Source of the DNA: an uncultured Pseudomonadota bacterium
GTDB taxonomy: Bacteria > Myxococcota_A > Bradymonadia > Bradymonadales > GCA-2716585
Direction of reading: 5' to 3'
Assembly: GCA_937123825.1 (NCBI GenBank)
Contig: CAKZKQ010000476.1
Location: 1 to 43,608 of the forward strand
Length of the DNA: 43,608 nucleotides
Shown: piece by piece, positions 18,101 to 28,392 of the stretch
Position numbering within the stretch: the stretch's first letter is position 1
Layout of the letters: every line of letters starts with the position of its first letter
The notes under the pieces: model-generated
Databases searched by the model: none
Told to the model about the DNA's origin: nothing
What the model saw: only the letters and a program-made list of their open reading frames with translations
Position numbers and translations under genes: made by a program

Positions 18101-20083
18101 TCATGGGGCGATGTCGGGGGTCGGCTCGGCCCCTTGCAGGACATGGTAGCGCTGATCGCCGGTGATGGTGAAGGTCTCTGTGGTCAGATCCGCATCGGGC
18201 CAGCGCACCGTGACCGTGGCCTGCTCAGCGTCGCCAAGCCCGAAGTGGAGCGTCATGTCCTGCTGGATCCCGTAGTGGCCGTGGCCGCCGTTGACTTCCT
18301 GGGTCTGGGTGATGCCGCCGGCCTCAACGGTGACGCGCGCGCCGATGGCCGAGCGGTTGGTCCCCGGGCCGCCCTCCAGGCGAAGTTGGATCCAGTGGCG
18401 TTGGTTGCCCACGATGTTCTCAAAGAACCGCACGCGGGGCGTGTTGAAGCATCCCTCAGGGAAGCTATCGCAGCGGGCGCGAGAGTGGCCCACGATCAGG
18501 TCCAGGTCACCGTCGCGGTCAAAGTCGGCCACCGCCACACCGTGGCTGCGTTGATGATCGATGCCATCCTCCAGGGACACCTGGCTGAACTTGCCGCGCG
18601 AGTCCTGGTGGTAGAGCAAACCACGGGTGTCGGGGTAATCGGTGTCCCCCAGGTAGATGTCGGGCCAGCCGTCGTTGTCAAAGTCAAAGACCGCCGCGGT
18701 CAGATGCCCCTCATTCCAGTTGAACTCAGCGTGCGTGCGCGTCAACCCGGTCAGATCGTTGCCGGGGCGCACAAAGCGCACGTTGTCCTGGCCGTTGTTG
18801 AGCAAAAGCTCGGTGCTGTCGGAGTTACTGCCCACATCCCAGTGCACCAACTCGGTGGCCAGCAGGTCCATGTGGCCATCGTTGTTGATGTCGGTGCAGA
18901 CCGCAGTGGCGCTGACACCACCCAGGCGGTACGGCTCGCGGTCCGAGGTATGACGCCAACGAAAATGCCCGTCGGCGTTCTCGCACCTGGTCACCGGTGG
19001 CTCCATGTCCGCGTCACAGCCTTCTTCATTGGGGTTGAGTTGACAGAAGCAGCGGGCCGACTGGTTGTCGCTCCAATCTTGATTTTGATCAAAGGCGTAG
19101 CCCGAGCTGATGCTGCGGTTGACGAAGGACACCCCCCGGTTGTCCTCCTTGCCCTGATAGAGGTGGTTGGGGGCCCTGCCATAGGAAGACGCCAGCAGCT
19201 CCGGGGTGCCATCGCCGTTGATGTCACAGGCCCCGGCCGACCACCCGCGCGAGTGCGCCTGGGCGTTGTTGAGGTTTGGCGTGCTCCACTCGTAGGTCTC
19301 CAGGCCTCGCGCCACGGTCACGTCCACAAAGTGCCCATCGCCGTTGCCCTGGTAGAGCCTGTCTTGAAGCGGTTCAAAAACGTCCTGGGGCGCGTTCTGA
19401 GACACCCACAGATCCACCCAGCCGTCGCGGTCAAAGTCGGTGAACGCCGCTCCCGCAGGGACATCCACGGCGCGGCGCGTCTCAGAGCCCTCCGGTCCAG
19501 GCGCGAAGACCCCGTTGCCGTCGTTGATGAAGATCTCGCTGGTCTCTTCCACAGTTCGGCTGGTCAACGTCGTGTTGGTCCCCGCGTAGGCGTCCAGGTC
19601 TCCGTCGTTGTCCACATCGGCAAACGCAAAGACCTCTCCAGGGTGCCCCAAAACACCATCGGGCGCGCTGCGCGTGGCCCGCAGGCCGCTCTCCACGGTC
19701 ACGTCCTCAAACTGTCCCTGGCCGTTGTTGCGCAGCACAAAGCCCCAACGCCTCCCCTCGGGCCCAAAATCGTCCGAGCGGCTGCCCTGGCGCACCACCA
19801 AATCGGCGTAGCCGTCGTTGTCGATGTCTGCCACCGCCAACTGTGTGCCGTAGATCTGCGTCGGCTCCAGCCCCCACTCCAAAGAGGACTCTTTAAAGGC
19901 GCTCACCCCAGGCACCCACCCTTGAGCGGGTTCCTCTTCAGGGTCAGTCACATCCTCATCCATGGGGTCATTGTTGGGCGTCTCTTCATCCTCAGGCGGC
20001 GGACCGTCCACCGTCTGAGACGAATCATCCCCGCAAGCCCCCGCCAAAAGCGCCACCAACAACACCAACAACCACTTCTTCAT
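18101..20083 (-). CDS. FG-GAP/VCBS repeat lipoprotein with UnbV (ASPIC) domain
   Basis: 660 aa from the ATG at 20083, which has GAGG six nt upstream and begins a lipoprotein signal ending LAGAC (C17). An acidic, Pro/Glu-rich linker follows to about residue 60. At least seven FG-GAP/VCBS calcium-loop repeats are visible, of the form (A/F)xDxDxDGxxDL, for example VADIDNDGYADLV, FADVDNDGDLDAY and VADFDRDGDLDLIVG. Together they probably make a beta-propeller. The last ~100 residues, from HWIQLRLEGGPGTNRSAIGARV onward, match the UnbV/ASPIC domain that often ends such proteins. Expected role: a calcium-stabilised binding protein at the outer membrane or cell surface; the ligand is unknown. A promoter lies directly upstream and the 308-aa gene lies 40 nt downstream. 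Confidence 0.9.
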   Translation of the reverse strand: MKKWLLVLLVALLAGACGDDSSQTVDGPPPEDEETPNNDPMDEDVTDPEEEPAQGWVPGVSAFKESSLEWGLEPTQIYGTQLAVADIDNDGYADLVVRQGSRSDDFGPEGRRWGFVLRNNGQGQFEDVTVESGLRATRSAPDGVLGHPGEVFAFADVDNDGDLDAYAGTNTTLTSRTVEETSEIFINDGNGVFAPGPEGSETRRAVDVPAGAAFTDFDRDGWVDLWVSQNAPQDVFEPLQDRLYQGNGDGHFVDVTVARGLETYEWSTPNLNNAQAHSRGWSAGACDINGDGTPELLASSYGRAPNHLYQGKEDNRGVSFVNRSISSGYAFDQNQDWSDNQSARCFCQLNPNEEGCDADMEPPVTRCENADGHFRWRHTSDREPYRLGGVSATAVCTDINNDGHMDLLATELVHWDVGSNSDSTELLLNNGQDNVRFVRPGNDLTGLTRTHAEFNWNEGHLTAAVFDFDNDGWPDIYLGDTDYPDTRGLLYHQDSRGKFSQVSLEDGIDHQRSHGVAVADFDRDGDLDLIVGHSRARCDSFPEGCFNTPRVRFFENIVGNQRHWIQLRLEGGPGTNRSAIGARVTVEAGGITQTQEVNGGHGHYGIQQDMTLHFGLGDAEQATVTVRWPDADLTTETFTITGDQRYHVLQGAEPTPDIAP

Positions 20084-20131
20084 TGCGCACCTCGCCGCCA
20101 TCCGCGACCGCTTTGTTTCCTGGTCTTGACC

Positions 20132-20159
20132 ATAATAGCGAGCATGGTTCACTTTTCAA
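20132..20159 (-). promoter_or_regulatory. Sigma70-type promoter of the FG-GAP lipoprotein gene
   Basis: On the minus strand TTGAAA (plus 20154-20159) and TATTAT (plus 20132-20137) are 16 bp apart. Each matches the consensus at 5 of 6 positions, and the -10 lies about 50 nt before the start codon. Confidence 0.6.
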
Positions 20160-20196
20160 GCCAAATAAGAAAACAACGATACCAAAGTGCAGACGT

Positions 20197-20228
20197 ATGC
20201 ATCCCAAAGCATCGGACTTTGCATGCAT
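20197..20228. other. Imperfect inverted repeat between the two minus-strand genes
   Basis: ATGCAT (20197-20202) and AAAG (20206-20209) pair with CTTT (20217-20220) and ATGCAT (20223-20228), with unequal internal loops. It may end transcription of the pentapeptide gene, but there is no T-run. Confidence 0.25.
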
Positions 20229-20291
20229 CACGACATCGGACGCGGCGCTCGTGGGTGTGTTGCACGGTTGTGCTTGCGCGGGGGGGGATGA

Positions 20292-21443
20292 TCAGCGCTT
20301 TTTCATTTTGGCGCCGTGGTCCTTGGGATCGAAGCCGGGGGGCCAGAGGGTCTGTTTGTCGTAGATCGCGCCCTGGAGATCGACCTTCTTGAGGTCTGCG
20401 CCGCTGAAGTTGGCGCCGCTGATGCGGGCGCCGCGCAGGGTGGCGGACTCAAGGCGTGCGGAGCGAAAGCTGGTTTCGTTGAGCGTGGCGCCCGAGAGGT
20501 TGGCCTTGTAGAGATCGGCCTGACCGAGGTTGGCCTGGGAGAGATCGGAGCCTTTAAGGTTGGCCTTGGACAGGTCGGCGTCTTTCATGACGGCGTGTTG
20601 GAGGTTGCACTGGGTGAAGTCGGCCGACCCAAGCAGCGCCTCTTTGAACTGCGCGTGTTTGAGGTTGGCGCCCGAAAGGTTGGCGTCCTTGAGTTCGGCG
20701 CCTTGGAAGCGGGTGCGTCGCAGCGCAGAACCCTGGAAGTCGACGCCAGCCAGGTGGGCGTCGGTGAAGTTGGCGCCGTCGAGCGTGAGCTTGGACAGAT
20801 CGCTGTCGGCCATAAAGACGCGGCTGAGGTCCACGGCGGTCAGGTCCACGGACGCGTCTTCAGTGCGGGCCACGTCGATGAAACCGCGGGCGGCTTCAGC
20901 GCGTGCGCGGGGGCTGGCCAGCGCAGGACAGGGCTTGTCGGGCGTGGGCAGACAGTCCTGAGCGGTGTCGTAGAGGATGGCCAGCATTTGTGCGCGGCGC
21001 TGTTGGTTGAATTGCTCCTGCACAAGTTGGTTTTGCTGCCACATGATGGTGGTCTGGACAATGAGCAGCGTGGTGGGCAAAAGCGCCGCCAAGAGCCCCA
21101 CCGCGCTGACACGCACAAGACGCTGAACAACGGCTGCCCCCACCTGACCGGCCTCATCGGTCGGAAAGGTCCGAGGGTTGCCGTCGGCGTCTGGGTGACG
21201 CATGCGCCAGTGGTCAAGGGCGCTGGTGAAGGTCCGCGTGGCCTGGTTGAGGTTGTTGCCAAAGAAAAACCAGAAGCCTGCGCGCGCGGCGGTCTTGGCG
21301 GCCTTCTTTTGGCCTTTGGCCTGAAGCCGGTGCATCTCGGCCTGGGTCTCAAGGCCGTGGATATAGCGGTGAAGCTCGGGGTTGTCGTCCTTGAGAGCTT
21401 CTATCTTCCCGCGCAGCGCTGGCGAGACATCCTGTCTGCCCAT
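20292..21443 (-). CDS. Membrane-anchored pentapeptide-repeat protein, 383 aa
   Basis: No signal peptide is seen. The N-terminal ~100 residues are charged and helical with an aromatic patch (GFWFFFGNN at 56-64). A single membrane helix spans about 112-134. A helical linker with a few cysteines follows, then about 160 residues of A(D/N)LxxA pentapeptide repeats (~195-355). The end, IYDKQTLWPPGFDP, is the usual cap of bacterial pentapeptide proteins. Topology would place the repeats either in the cytoplasm or the periplasm; the sequence alone does not decide. The ATG at 21443 has AGGTG upstream. It differs in layout from the pentapeptide lipoprotein at 14437-16569 and lacks its Cys modules. Confidence 0.85.
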   Translation of the reverse strand: MGRQDVSPALRGKIEALKDDNPELHRYIHGLETQAEMHRLQAKGQKKAAKTAARAGFWFFFGNNLNQATRTFTSALDHWRMRHPDADGNPRTFPTDEAGQVGAAVVQRLVRVSAVGLLAALLPTTLLIVQTTIMWQQNQLVQEQFNQQRRAQMLAILYDTAQDCLPTPDKPCPALASPRARAEAARGFIDVARTEDASVDLTAVDLSRVFMADSDLSKLTLDGANFTDAHLAGVDFQGSALRRTRFQGAELKDANLSGANLKHAQFKEALLGSADFTQCNLQHAVMKDADLSKANLKGSDLSQANLGQADLYKANLSGATLNETSFRSARLESATLRGARISGANFSGADLKKVDLQGAIYDKQTLWPPGFDPKDHGAKMKKR

Positions 21444-21528
21444 GATGGCACCTGTGTTGGAGTGGGGGTTTTGGCAAAGGGGTGTGGCCCAACACGCGCA
21501 GCCTGCCCCTGAAGCCTGTAGACACCAT

Positions 21529-21551
21529 AAGAAGGCCGCAGCGGGCCTCTT
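21529..21551 (-). terminator. Possible terminator of the cotransporter gene
   Basis: AGGCC (21533-21537) pairs with GGCCT (21544-21548), extended by AAG/CTT across one bulged A. Read on the minus strand the stem is followed by TTATGG, a weak T-run. It lies about 40 nt after the cotransporter stop. Confidence 0.35.
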
Positions 21552-21591
21552 TCCTTCCCTACACCGTGTTTGTTGCAGGATCCAGGCGCCA

Positions 21592-23832
<2,241 letters not shown>

Positions 23833-23845
23833 AGGCGTTGCGCCT
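23833..23845 (-). promoter_or_regulatory. Hairpin abutting the cotransporter start codon
   Basis: On the minus strand AGGCG-CAA-CGCCT is a perfect 5-bp stem with a three-base loop, ending directly at the ATG and overlapping the AAAGG ribosome-site candidate. It could lower translation relative to the upstream gene; this is inference from position. Confidence 0.3.
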
Positions 23846-23859
23846 TTGGTTATGAGGGA

Positions 23860-24570
23860 TCACCTGGGGTGCTGCACCAAGAGCACCGCACCTGTTGTCT
23901 CATACCACAGACCGGCGCTCTTGAGCACGGCAATGAAGACGTCCTCCAGCGGCGCGTTGCGCAAACTGGCCGAGATCGTCCCTTTGACGTTGGGATCGTA
24001 GACAATATTGACGTTGGACTCGATGGCGATCAGCCGCAGTACGTCGCGGACATCTGCGCCCACAAGTTCCAGCGAGATCCGCTTGCGCGAACCCCAGAGG
24101 CGCCCGCTGCCGCGCCGGGCCTCAGCGCCTCGGCTCGCCCGGCGCCGCCCCAACGTGGTGGCAAACTCCGGACAACCGTCACCATCATTGATGCCGTTGC
24201 GGTCTTCAGGGGTGTTCGGACAATCGTCATCGAGATCTTCAATGCGGTCCATGTCGTTGTCCAACTCGGGACAACCATCCCCATCCTGATGCCCATCAAA
24301 GTCCTCGGGCAGCGACGGGCATCGGTCCAGAACGATCGCCTCACCATCTCCGTCCACATCGGTGATGGGGGTGTCGGCGACGCGCTGGCCTGCGGCCTTG
24401 AGATCGCCCCCCAGGGTGGCACAATCGGCGGCGGCATGACCTGCGGGGGCCGACGCCATCAGCGCCCCTCCCAGCAGCCCCGTCACCACCATGGCACACC
24501 ACACCAACGCAGCCCGGCGACCCTGGAGGGTCGCCCCAAACCTGCCCAGGTGTGATGCAAACGTGCCCAT
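23860..24570 (-). CDS. Exported protein with TSP3 calcium repeats and a lone STN domain
   Basis: 236 aa from the ATG at 24570. A long-n-region signal peptide (~1-46, ending GHAAA) leads to a Cys residue and then thrombospondin type 3 Asp-rich repeats (~65-135: DVDGDGEAIVLDRCP, DDCPNTPEDRNG, NDGDGCPE). A basic Arg/Ser linker (~140-163) is followed by a secretin/TonB short N-terminal domain (~165-233: LVGADVRDVLRLIA, VNIVYDPNVKGTIS, PLEDVFIAVLKSAGL). In PilQ-like secretins and TonB receptors the STN domain precedes a channel; here no secretin follows, so the protein ends with the STN fold. It may dock to an envelope machine as a calcium-dependent adaptor. It precedes the cotransporter gene by 27 nt. 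Confidence 0.8.
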   Translation of the reverse strand: MGTFASHLGRFGATLQGRRAALVWCAMVVTGLLGGALMASAPAGHAAADCATLGGDLKAAGQRVADTPITDVDGDGEAIVLDRCPSLPEDFDGHQDGDGCPELDNDMDRIEDLDDDCPNTPEDRNGINDGDGCPEFATTLGRRRASRGAEARRGSGRLWGSRKRISLELVGADVRDVLRLIAIESNVNIVYDPNVKGTISASLRNAPLEDVFIAVLKSAGLWYETTGAVLLVQHPR

Positions 24571-24630
24571 ATCCGCCCAACCCCCTCTTGAATGGTTCGC
24601 GCCCTGGCAGCGTCTGTCAGAGCACACCAA

Positions 24631-24675
24631 AAACCATAAAAGTCTACGCCGACCATCATCGTGGCCGGTGTAGAC
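24631..24675 (-). terminator. Rho-independent terminator of the two-TM Pro-rich protein gene
   Basis: On the minus strand a 13-bp stem (plus 24642-24654 with 24663-24675, one wobble and one mismatch) with an eight-base loop is followed by TTTTATGGTTTTT (plus 24629-24641). It sits about 90 nt after the stop codon of the gene at 24766-25710. Confidence 0.8.
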
Positions 24676-24765
24676 GGTCTTCGTCAAGTCAAAGAGTGGT
24701 GTTTTGGGTGGTTGGGACCGGGCAGACGTGTCAGCCGAGCAAGGCTCGCGGCAAGGGCGAGCGCT

Positions 24766-25710
24766 TCAGTTCAAGGAGCGCAGCTGAGCCAGCATGTTTT
24801 CGTCGATCCGCATGGTGTTGTCTTCGTCTTCGACACGCTCACGGAGGTTGAGTGCAGCAGGCGCAGGGGTTTTGACGGGTTTGCGGGCGCTGGCAGGACG
24901 GGCGCGCTTGATGATCTGCGCGCCAGGGCTGGGCGGCAACGTCGGGAACGCCCCTGCGTCACCGGCGTTCAGGTCCTCCATGCTCCAGTCCCAGGAATCT
25001 TCCGAAGGCTGCTCGGCGATGACCTCTTCCACCAGTTCGTCCAAAGAGAACGACTCGGCGCTCTTGCTGCTCTGAAGAGCGTCGTTGTTGTTCGCGGCCA
25101 GCGCTTCAACAACGGCAGGGGTCAGTGTCCCAGAAGGGATGATGCTCTCCAGGAGCGCCTCGGAATCAATGCCCCACAGATCTTCCTGGCTGTACTGCTC
25201 CTGAGGCGCCACCGGCAGCGGGCTGTTGTTGGAGGCCTTCCAATGGTTGGAGTGGCCAGAGAGCTTCGGGATCGGCGTGACATTGGGCTTGATCGGTACA
25301 GGGGTGTTGTAACGCTGCGGCGGCGCCTTGGACGCCTGGACCGGCGTCTCCACACGCAGCGGCTTGTCCACAACATTGGCCAAAGCAGTCTGAGAGGGAG
25401 TGCTCGCAAACTCACCAAGCGTATCGAGCTGCAACGGCTCAGGAGGGGTGGGCAGCATCACGACAGCGTTGGCCGCCACCGCTTCAGCAGGCACACGCGC
25501 CTCTTGTGGTGCGGGCACATGCAACCCTTCCTGCTGGCGAGTGACCCGCAGCCCCAAAGCGACACACACCCCAAGGGCCATCACCGCTAGCGCCCCACCG
25601 ACAGACCAACCCAGGGCTGTCACGGCGAGTTTTGACGTGGCCGCCAAAATACACACGGCGACGAGAACTCCAGTGATTCTCCAAACAGCGTTCCAAGAGA
25701 TAGACGACAC
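24766..25710 (-). CDS. Two-TM protein with long Pro-rich disordered tail, 314 aa
   Basis: Not recognised. Two adjacent membrane helices (~11-29 and 32-54) form an N-terminal hairpin; the remaining 260 residues are rich in Pro, Ala, Ser and acidic residues and look disordered. Several short ordered-looking patches occur: YSQEDLWGIDSEALLESIIPSG, FSLDELVEEVIAEQ, SWDWSMEDLN, and the end MRIDENMLAQLRSLN. These may be short docking motifs. The GTG start at 25710 is supported by AGAGGA seven nt upstream, by a strong promoter further upstream and by a terminator downstream, so it is a real single-gene unit. Confidence 0.8.
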   Translation of the reverse strand: MSSISWNAVWRITGVLVAVCILAATSKLAVTALGWSVGGALAVMALGVCVALGLRVTRQQEGLHVPAPQEARVPAEAVAANAVVMLPTPPEPLQLDTLGEFASTPSQTALANVVDKPLRVETPVQASKAPPQRYNTPVPIKPNVTPIPKLSGHSNHWKASNNSPLPVAPQEQYSQEDLWGIDSEALLESIIPSGTLTPAVVEALAANNNDALQSSKSAESFSLDELVEEVIAEQPSEDSWDWSMEDLNAGDAGAFPTLPPSPGAQIIKRARPASARKPVKTPAPAALNLRERVEDEDNTMRIDENMLAQLRSLN

Positions 25711-26046
25711 GCTCTTGTCCTCTTGTGTACTTGTTCATGGGGGCAAGGCAGACAGGGCTGAATAAAAGTTCCCCATGATTTAAACCCGAGGGTAACTATA
25801 GCAACGCAAACCCAGCCTGTAAAGTTATAACCTCACTATAATAACCAGGCCGTTCAGTTTCCCTTTCAGTATGGACGCACGAAGGTCGTGACAACGGGCA
25901 TTTGGCAAAAATTATTTTTTTCAGATCTTTGGCTCTACTCTCGTCGTTGAACTCCTACAAGCGCCGATTGCTTGCCCAGGCGACGATCAACAAGCCCATC
26001 AACCGATCCCTGAACCCCCCGTTTAAGGGACTGCGGAGTCAATAAA
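25711..26046. other. 336-nt divergent intergenic region
   Basis: It is AT-richer than the surroundings. It holds a minus-strand promoter (25795-25823) and, at 25905-25924, an A/T tract with T7. The + strand gene start at 26047 must have its promoter here too, but I see no confident -35/-10 pair. No coding region is supported. Confidence 0.6.
25795..25823 (-). promoter_or_regulatory. Sigma70-type promoter of the two-TM Pro-rich protein gene
   Basis: On the minus strand TTTACA (plus 25818-25823) and TATAGT (plus 25795-25800) are 17 bp apart, each 5 of 6 to consensus. The -10 lies 85 nt before the GTG start. Confidence 0.6.
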
Positions 26047-27189
26047 ATGAACCCCACCAAGAACCTGCTGGTTGCCCTGCTCACCCTGCTCTTGTCCATG
26101 ACGTTGGCGCTCTCCACAGCCAGCGCCGATGAAGCGCGCCCTGCCCCCAAACGAAGCCACATCGATCTGGTCATCGCGCTCGACACGTCCAACAGCATGG
26201 ATGGGCTGATCGACTCGGCACGGCAGAAGGTCTGGGACCTGGTCAACGAGATGGCCACCGCCAAGCCCACACCCATCTTGCGCGTGGGGCTGATCTCATA
26301 TGGCAACGACAGCTACCGAGAGTCAGGCTGGACGCGGGTCGATCAGGCGCTGACCGATGATCTGGACGCCGTGTACGAAAAACTGATGGCGCTCAAGACC
26401 AACGGCGGCACCGAATACGTCGGTCGCGCCCTGCACGTCGCGCGCACCCAGATGAAGTGGGACAAGAACCCCAAAGCGCTCAAAATGATCTTCGTGGCGG
26501 GCAACGAATCCGCAGACCAGGACCTTGAGCATGTGGCGCTCAAAGAGGCTGGGTCACTGATCGCCCAGGACGTGCTGGTCAACACCATCTACTGCGGCGA
26601 TGACAGCGAGCCCGACGCCAAGAGCTGGCGCGAGGTGGCGCTGCGCGCCGACGGCAAGTTTGCCAACATTGCCCGCAACGGCGGCGCCGTCGTCATCGCC
26701 ACCCCCTACGACGATCGCCTCAACGAGCTCAGCGGCAAACTCAACCAGACCTACGTCGCTTACGGCTCCAGGGGCGCGGCCAAAAAAGAAGCCCAGGCCG
26801 CCATGGACATGGAAGCCTCCGGAATGAGCGGCTCGGCCGGCGCCGCCCGCGCCCGCGCCAAAAGCAGCAAGCTCTACCGCAACAGCGGCTGGGACCTGGT
26901 GGACGCCCTTGAAGAAGAAGACGTCGATCTGGACAAAATCGCCGACGACGAGCTTCCCCAGGAGATGCGCGGCATGAGCAAGGCCGAACGCCGCGCCTAC
27001 GTAGATAAAAAGAAAGCCGAGCGGGCTGCGGTCCAAAAGGAGATCGCCGAGTTGAGCAAGAAGCGCGACGCCTACATCAAAGAGGAGATGTCCAAGCGCG
27101 GCGAGCGCGAAAAAGACGCCTTTGATGAGGCCGTCAGCGGCGCCATCCGGGATCAGGCCAAGCGCAAGAACATCGTCTTTGAAGAGTGA
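26047..27189 (+). CDS. Exported von Willebrand factor A domain protein
   Basis: 380 aa with a signal peptide (~1-28). The vWA domain starts at HIDLVIALDTSNSM, giving the metal-site motif DxSxS as D46-S48-S50. The remaining site residues are likely in NGGTEYVG and MIFVAGNES. The fold ends near residue 235. A Gly/Ser/Ala linker (SGMSGSAGAARARA) is followed by a strongly charged helical tail (~280-380) with many Lys and Glu. vWA domains bind divalent metal and a protein ligand; this one probably works in the periplasm. The type with IFVAGNE is familiar from exported vWA proteins of unknown role. No ATPase of the MoxR type, a common partner, is nearby. GGAG at 26034-26037 lies nine nt before the ATG. 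Confidence 0.87.
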   Translation: MNPTKNLLVALLTLLLSMTLALSTASADEARPAPKRSHIDLVIALDTSNSMDGLIDSARQKVWDLVNEMATAKPTPILRVGLISYGNDSYRESGWTRVDQALTDDLDAVYEKLMALKTNGGTEYVGRALHVARTQMKWDKNPKALKMIFVAGNESADQDLEHVALKEAGSLIAQDVLVNTIYCGDDSEPDAKSWREVALRADGKFANIARNGGAVVIATPYDDRLNELSGKLNQTYVAYGSRGAAKKEAQAAMDMEASGMSGSAGAARARAKSSKLYRNSGWDLVDALEEEDVDLDKIADDELPQEMRGMSKAERRAYVDKKKAERAAVQKEIAELSKKRDAYIKEEMSKRGEREKDAFDEAVSGAIRDQAKRKNIVFEE

Positions 27190-27220
27190 ACCGCCCTTCC
27201 CCCTCCCCATGCACTTGAGC

Positions 27221-28375
27221 TCAGAAAGAGTACGTCGAGTGCAGGCCAAAGACCGGGCCGCCCTCCAGGCTCTCACTGCGGGCCGCGTAGCCAAACCGGC
27301 CCGTGATGTTGAAGGCGTCGGTCACGTCCCACCCCACATCCAACATCAAGCGCGTCCCCGGCGGGTTGGCATCGGCGTCGGGCCGCTGGGTCACATCGAT
27401 GATGAAGCCCATCGGCACCCGCTCAATGGTATGCCAACGAAACTCCATAAAACCCCTGTTGCCCGTGTCCTGAAGCAGCTCGCCACCAAACGCCAGGTGG
27501 GTGCCTGAGATGGACCCGATCCTGGCCACCGCGCCCACGCCTGCGACAAAACCCTCTTCGTTGGCCCCCAGAATCAGCCGCCCGCCCATGCTGAAGTTGT
27601 CAAAGAGCTCCATGTTGGCCTCGCTCCAACCGTAGTTCAGCCCCGGCTCGGTGATCTCTGCGCCGTCGGGCAGATCAATAAAGACATCTTCACCACCAAC
27701 CTGCGCCAAGGCGCGGTTGCCACGCATCACACCCAGACCAAAACGCAGGTCGTAAAGAAAACTGTCGAGCAAGCGGTAGGTATATTGGGCCTCAATGGCC
27801 CAGAAGGTGTCGCTGAGCGGCTCGGTGGCCACCGAGGGCTCCCCTTGACCAGGATTGTAGAGACGACGGCCATAGAGGGTCGCCTCCGTACGGACAGTCA
27901 TGTCAGAGCGGTGCCCGTCGTTCTCAGCCAAACGCTTGGCCCGGACGGTCTCACGGGTCTCGCCCCGGACGTGCAGCGTATGAGGGCTCTGAGCGCTGGC
28001 GAAGTGGACGCGGCGCTGACCATCGACGCCCTGGGACACGATGAAATACTCAAGGCCAGGGGGTTGCATGAGCGCAGCGGGCAAAACCGCCACAAACTCC
28101 ACATCATCGGCGCGCTCAAACGCCACCTTTTGCCACGCATCCTGGCCCACGGCCCGAACCTCGACCCACGCCTCGGAGACCTGCCAGTCTTTGGTGACAA
28201 CGGCCCGCAGGTGCAAATCCCTGCCGGCGATGACCGAGGCGGGCGGCGAGTGCATGACGGTGGGCTTCTGGGCCGCGTCGGCGGCTTGTTTGTTGGGCTC
28301 GGCGGCGGTGGCCTGGCCGGGCAAGAGAGCCATCGCGGCGATGGCAACAAAGGTCATGTTCCAAATGGTGCGCAT
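27221..28375 (-). CDS. Outer-membrane barrel protein with N-terminal Ig-like domain
   Basis: 384 aa from the ATG at 28375, seven to nine nt after GGGAGGA; an upstream GTG at 28396 would almost touch the preceding gene. Signal peptide ~1-25 (ends GQATAA). Residues ~38-135 look like an Ig-type beta sandwich (VIAGRDLHLRAVVTKDWQVSEAWVEVR...). The rest is alternating beta-strands with aromatic girdles, ending HSTYSF, with the terminal Phe typical for Bam-dependent barrels. It follows the related 535-aa gene by 17 nt and is a clear paralogue in the barrel part (short shared runs such as GRLI/GRLM, ARIG, GGELLQDTGN/GGALTEDVGN). Function unknown; it could be a porin-like or anchoring barrel. Confidence 0.8.
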   Translation of the reverse strand: MRTIWNMTFVAIAAMALLPGQATAAEPNKQAADAAQKPTVMHSPPASVIAGRDLHLRAVVTKDWQVSEAWVEVRAVGQDAWQKVAFERADDVEFVAVLPAALMQPPGLEYFIVSQGVDGQRRVHFASAQSPHTLHVRGETRETVRAKRLAENDGHRSDMTVRTEATLYGRRLYNPGQGEPSVATEPLSDTFWAIEAQYTYRLLDSFLYDLRFGLGVMRGNRALAQVGGEDVFIDLPDGAEITEPGLNYGWSEANMELFDNFSMGGRLILGANEEGFVAGVGAVARIGSISGTHLAFGGELLQDTGNRGFMEFRWHTIERVPMGFIIDVTQRPDADANPPGTRLMLDVGWDVTDAFNITGRFGYAARSESLEGGPVFGLHSTYSF

Positions 28376-28392
28376 GTCGATGTCCTCCCTGT

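Noticed and set aside
18044..20392. 782-codon open frame on the + strand
   Set aside because: Antisense shadow of the FG-GAP lipoprotein gene. The minus strand has a lipoprotein signal, a promoter and clear repeats; this frame has none.
23860..24570. Truncated PilQ-type secretin gene
   Set aside because: The coding region downstream is an unrelated transporter and no secretin remnant is visible in any frame; TSP3 repeats are also not part of PilQ.
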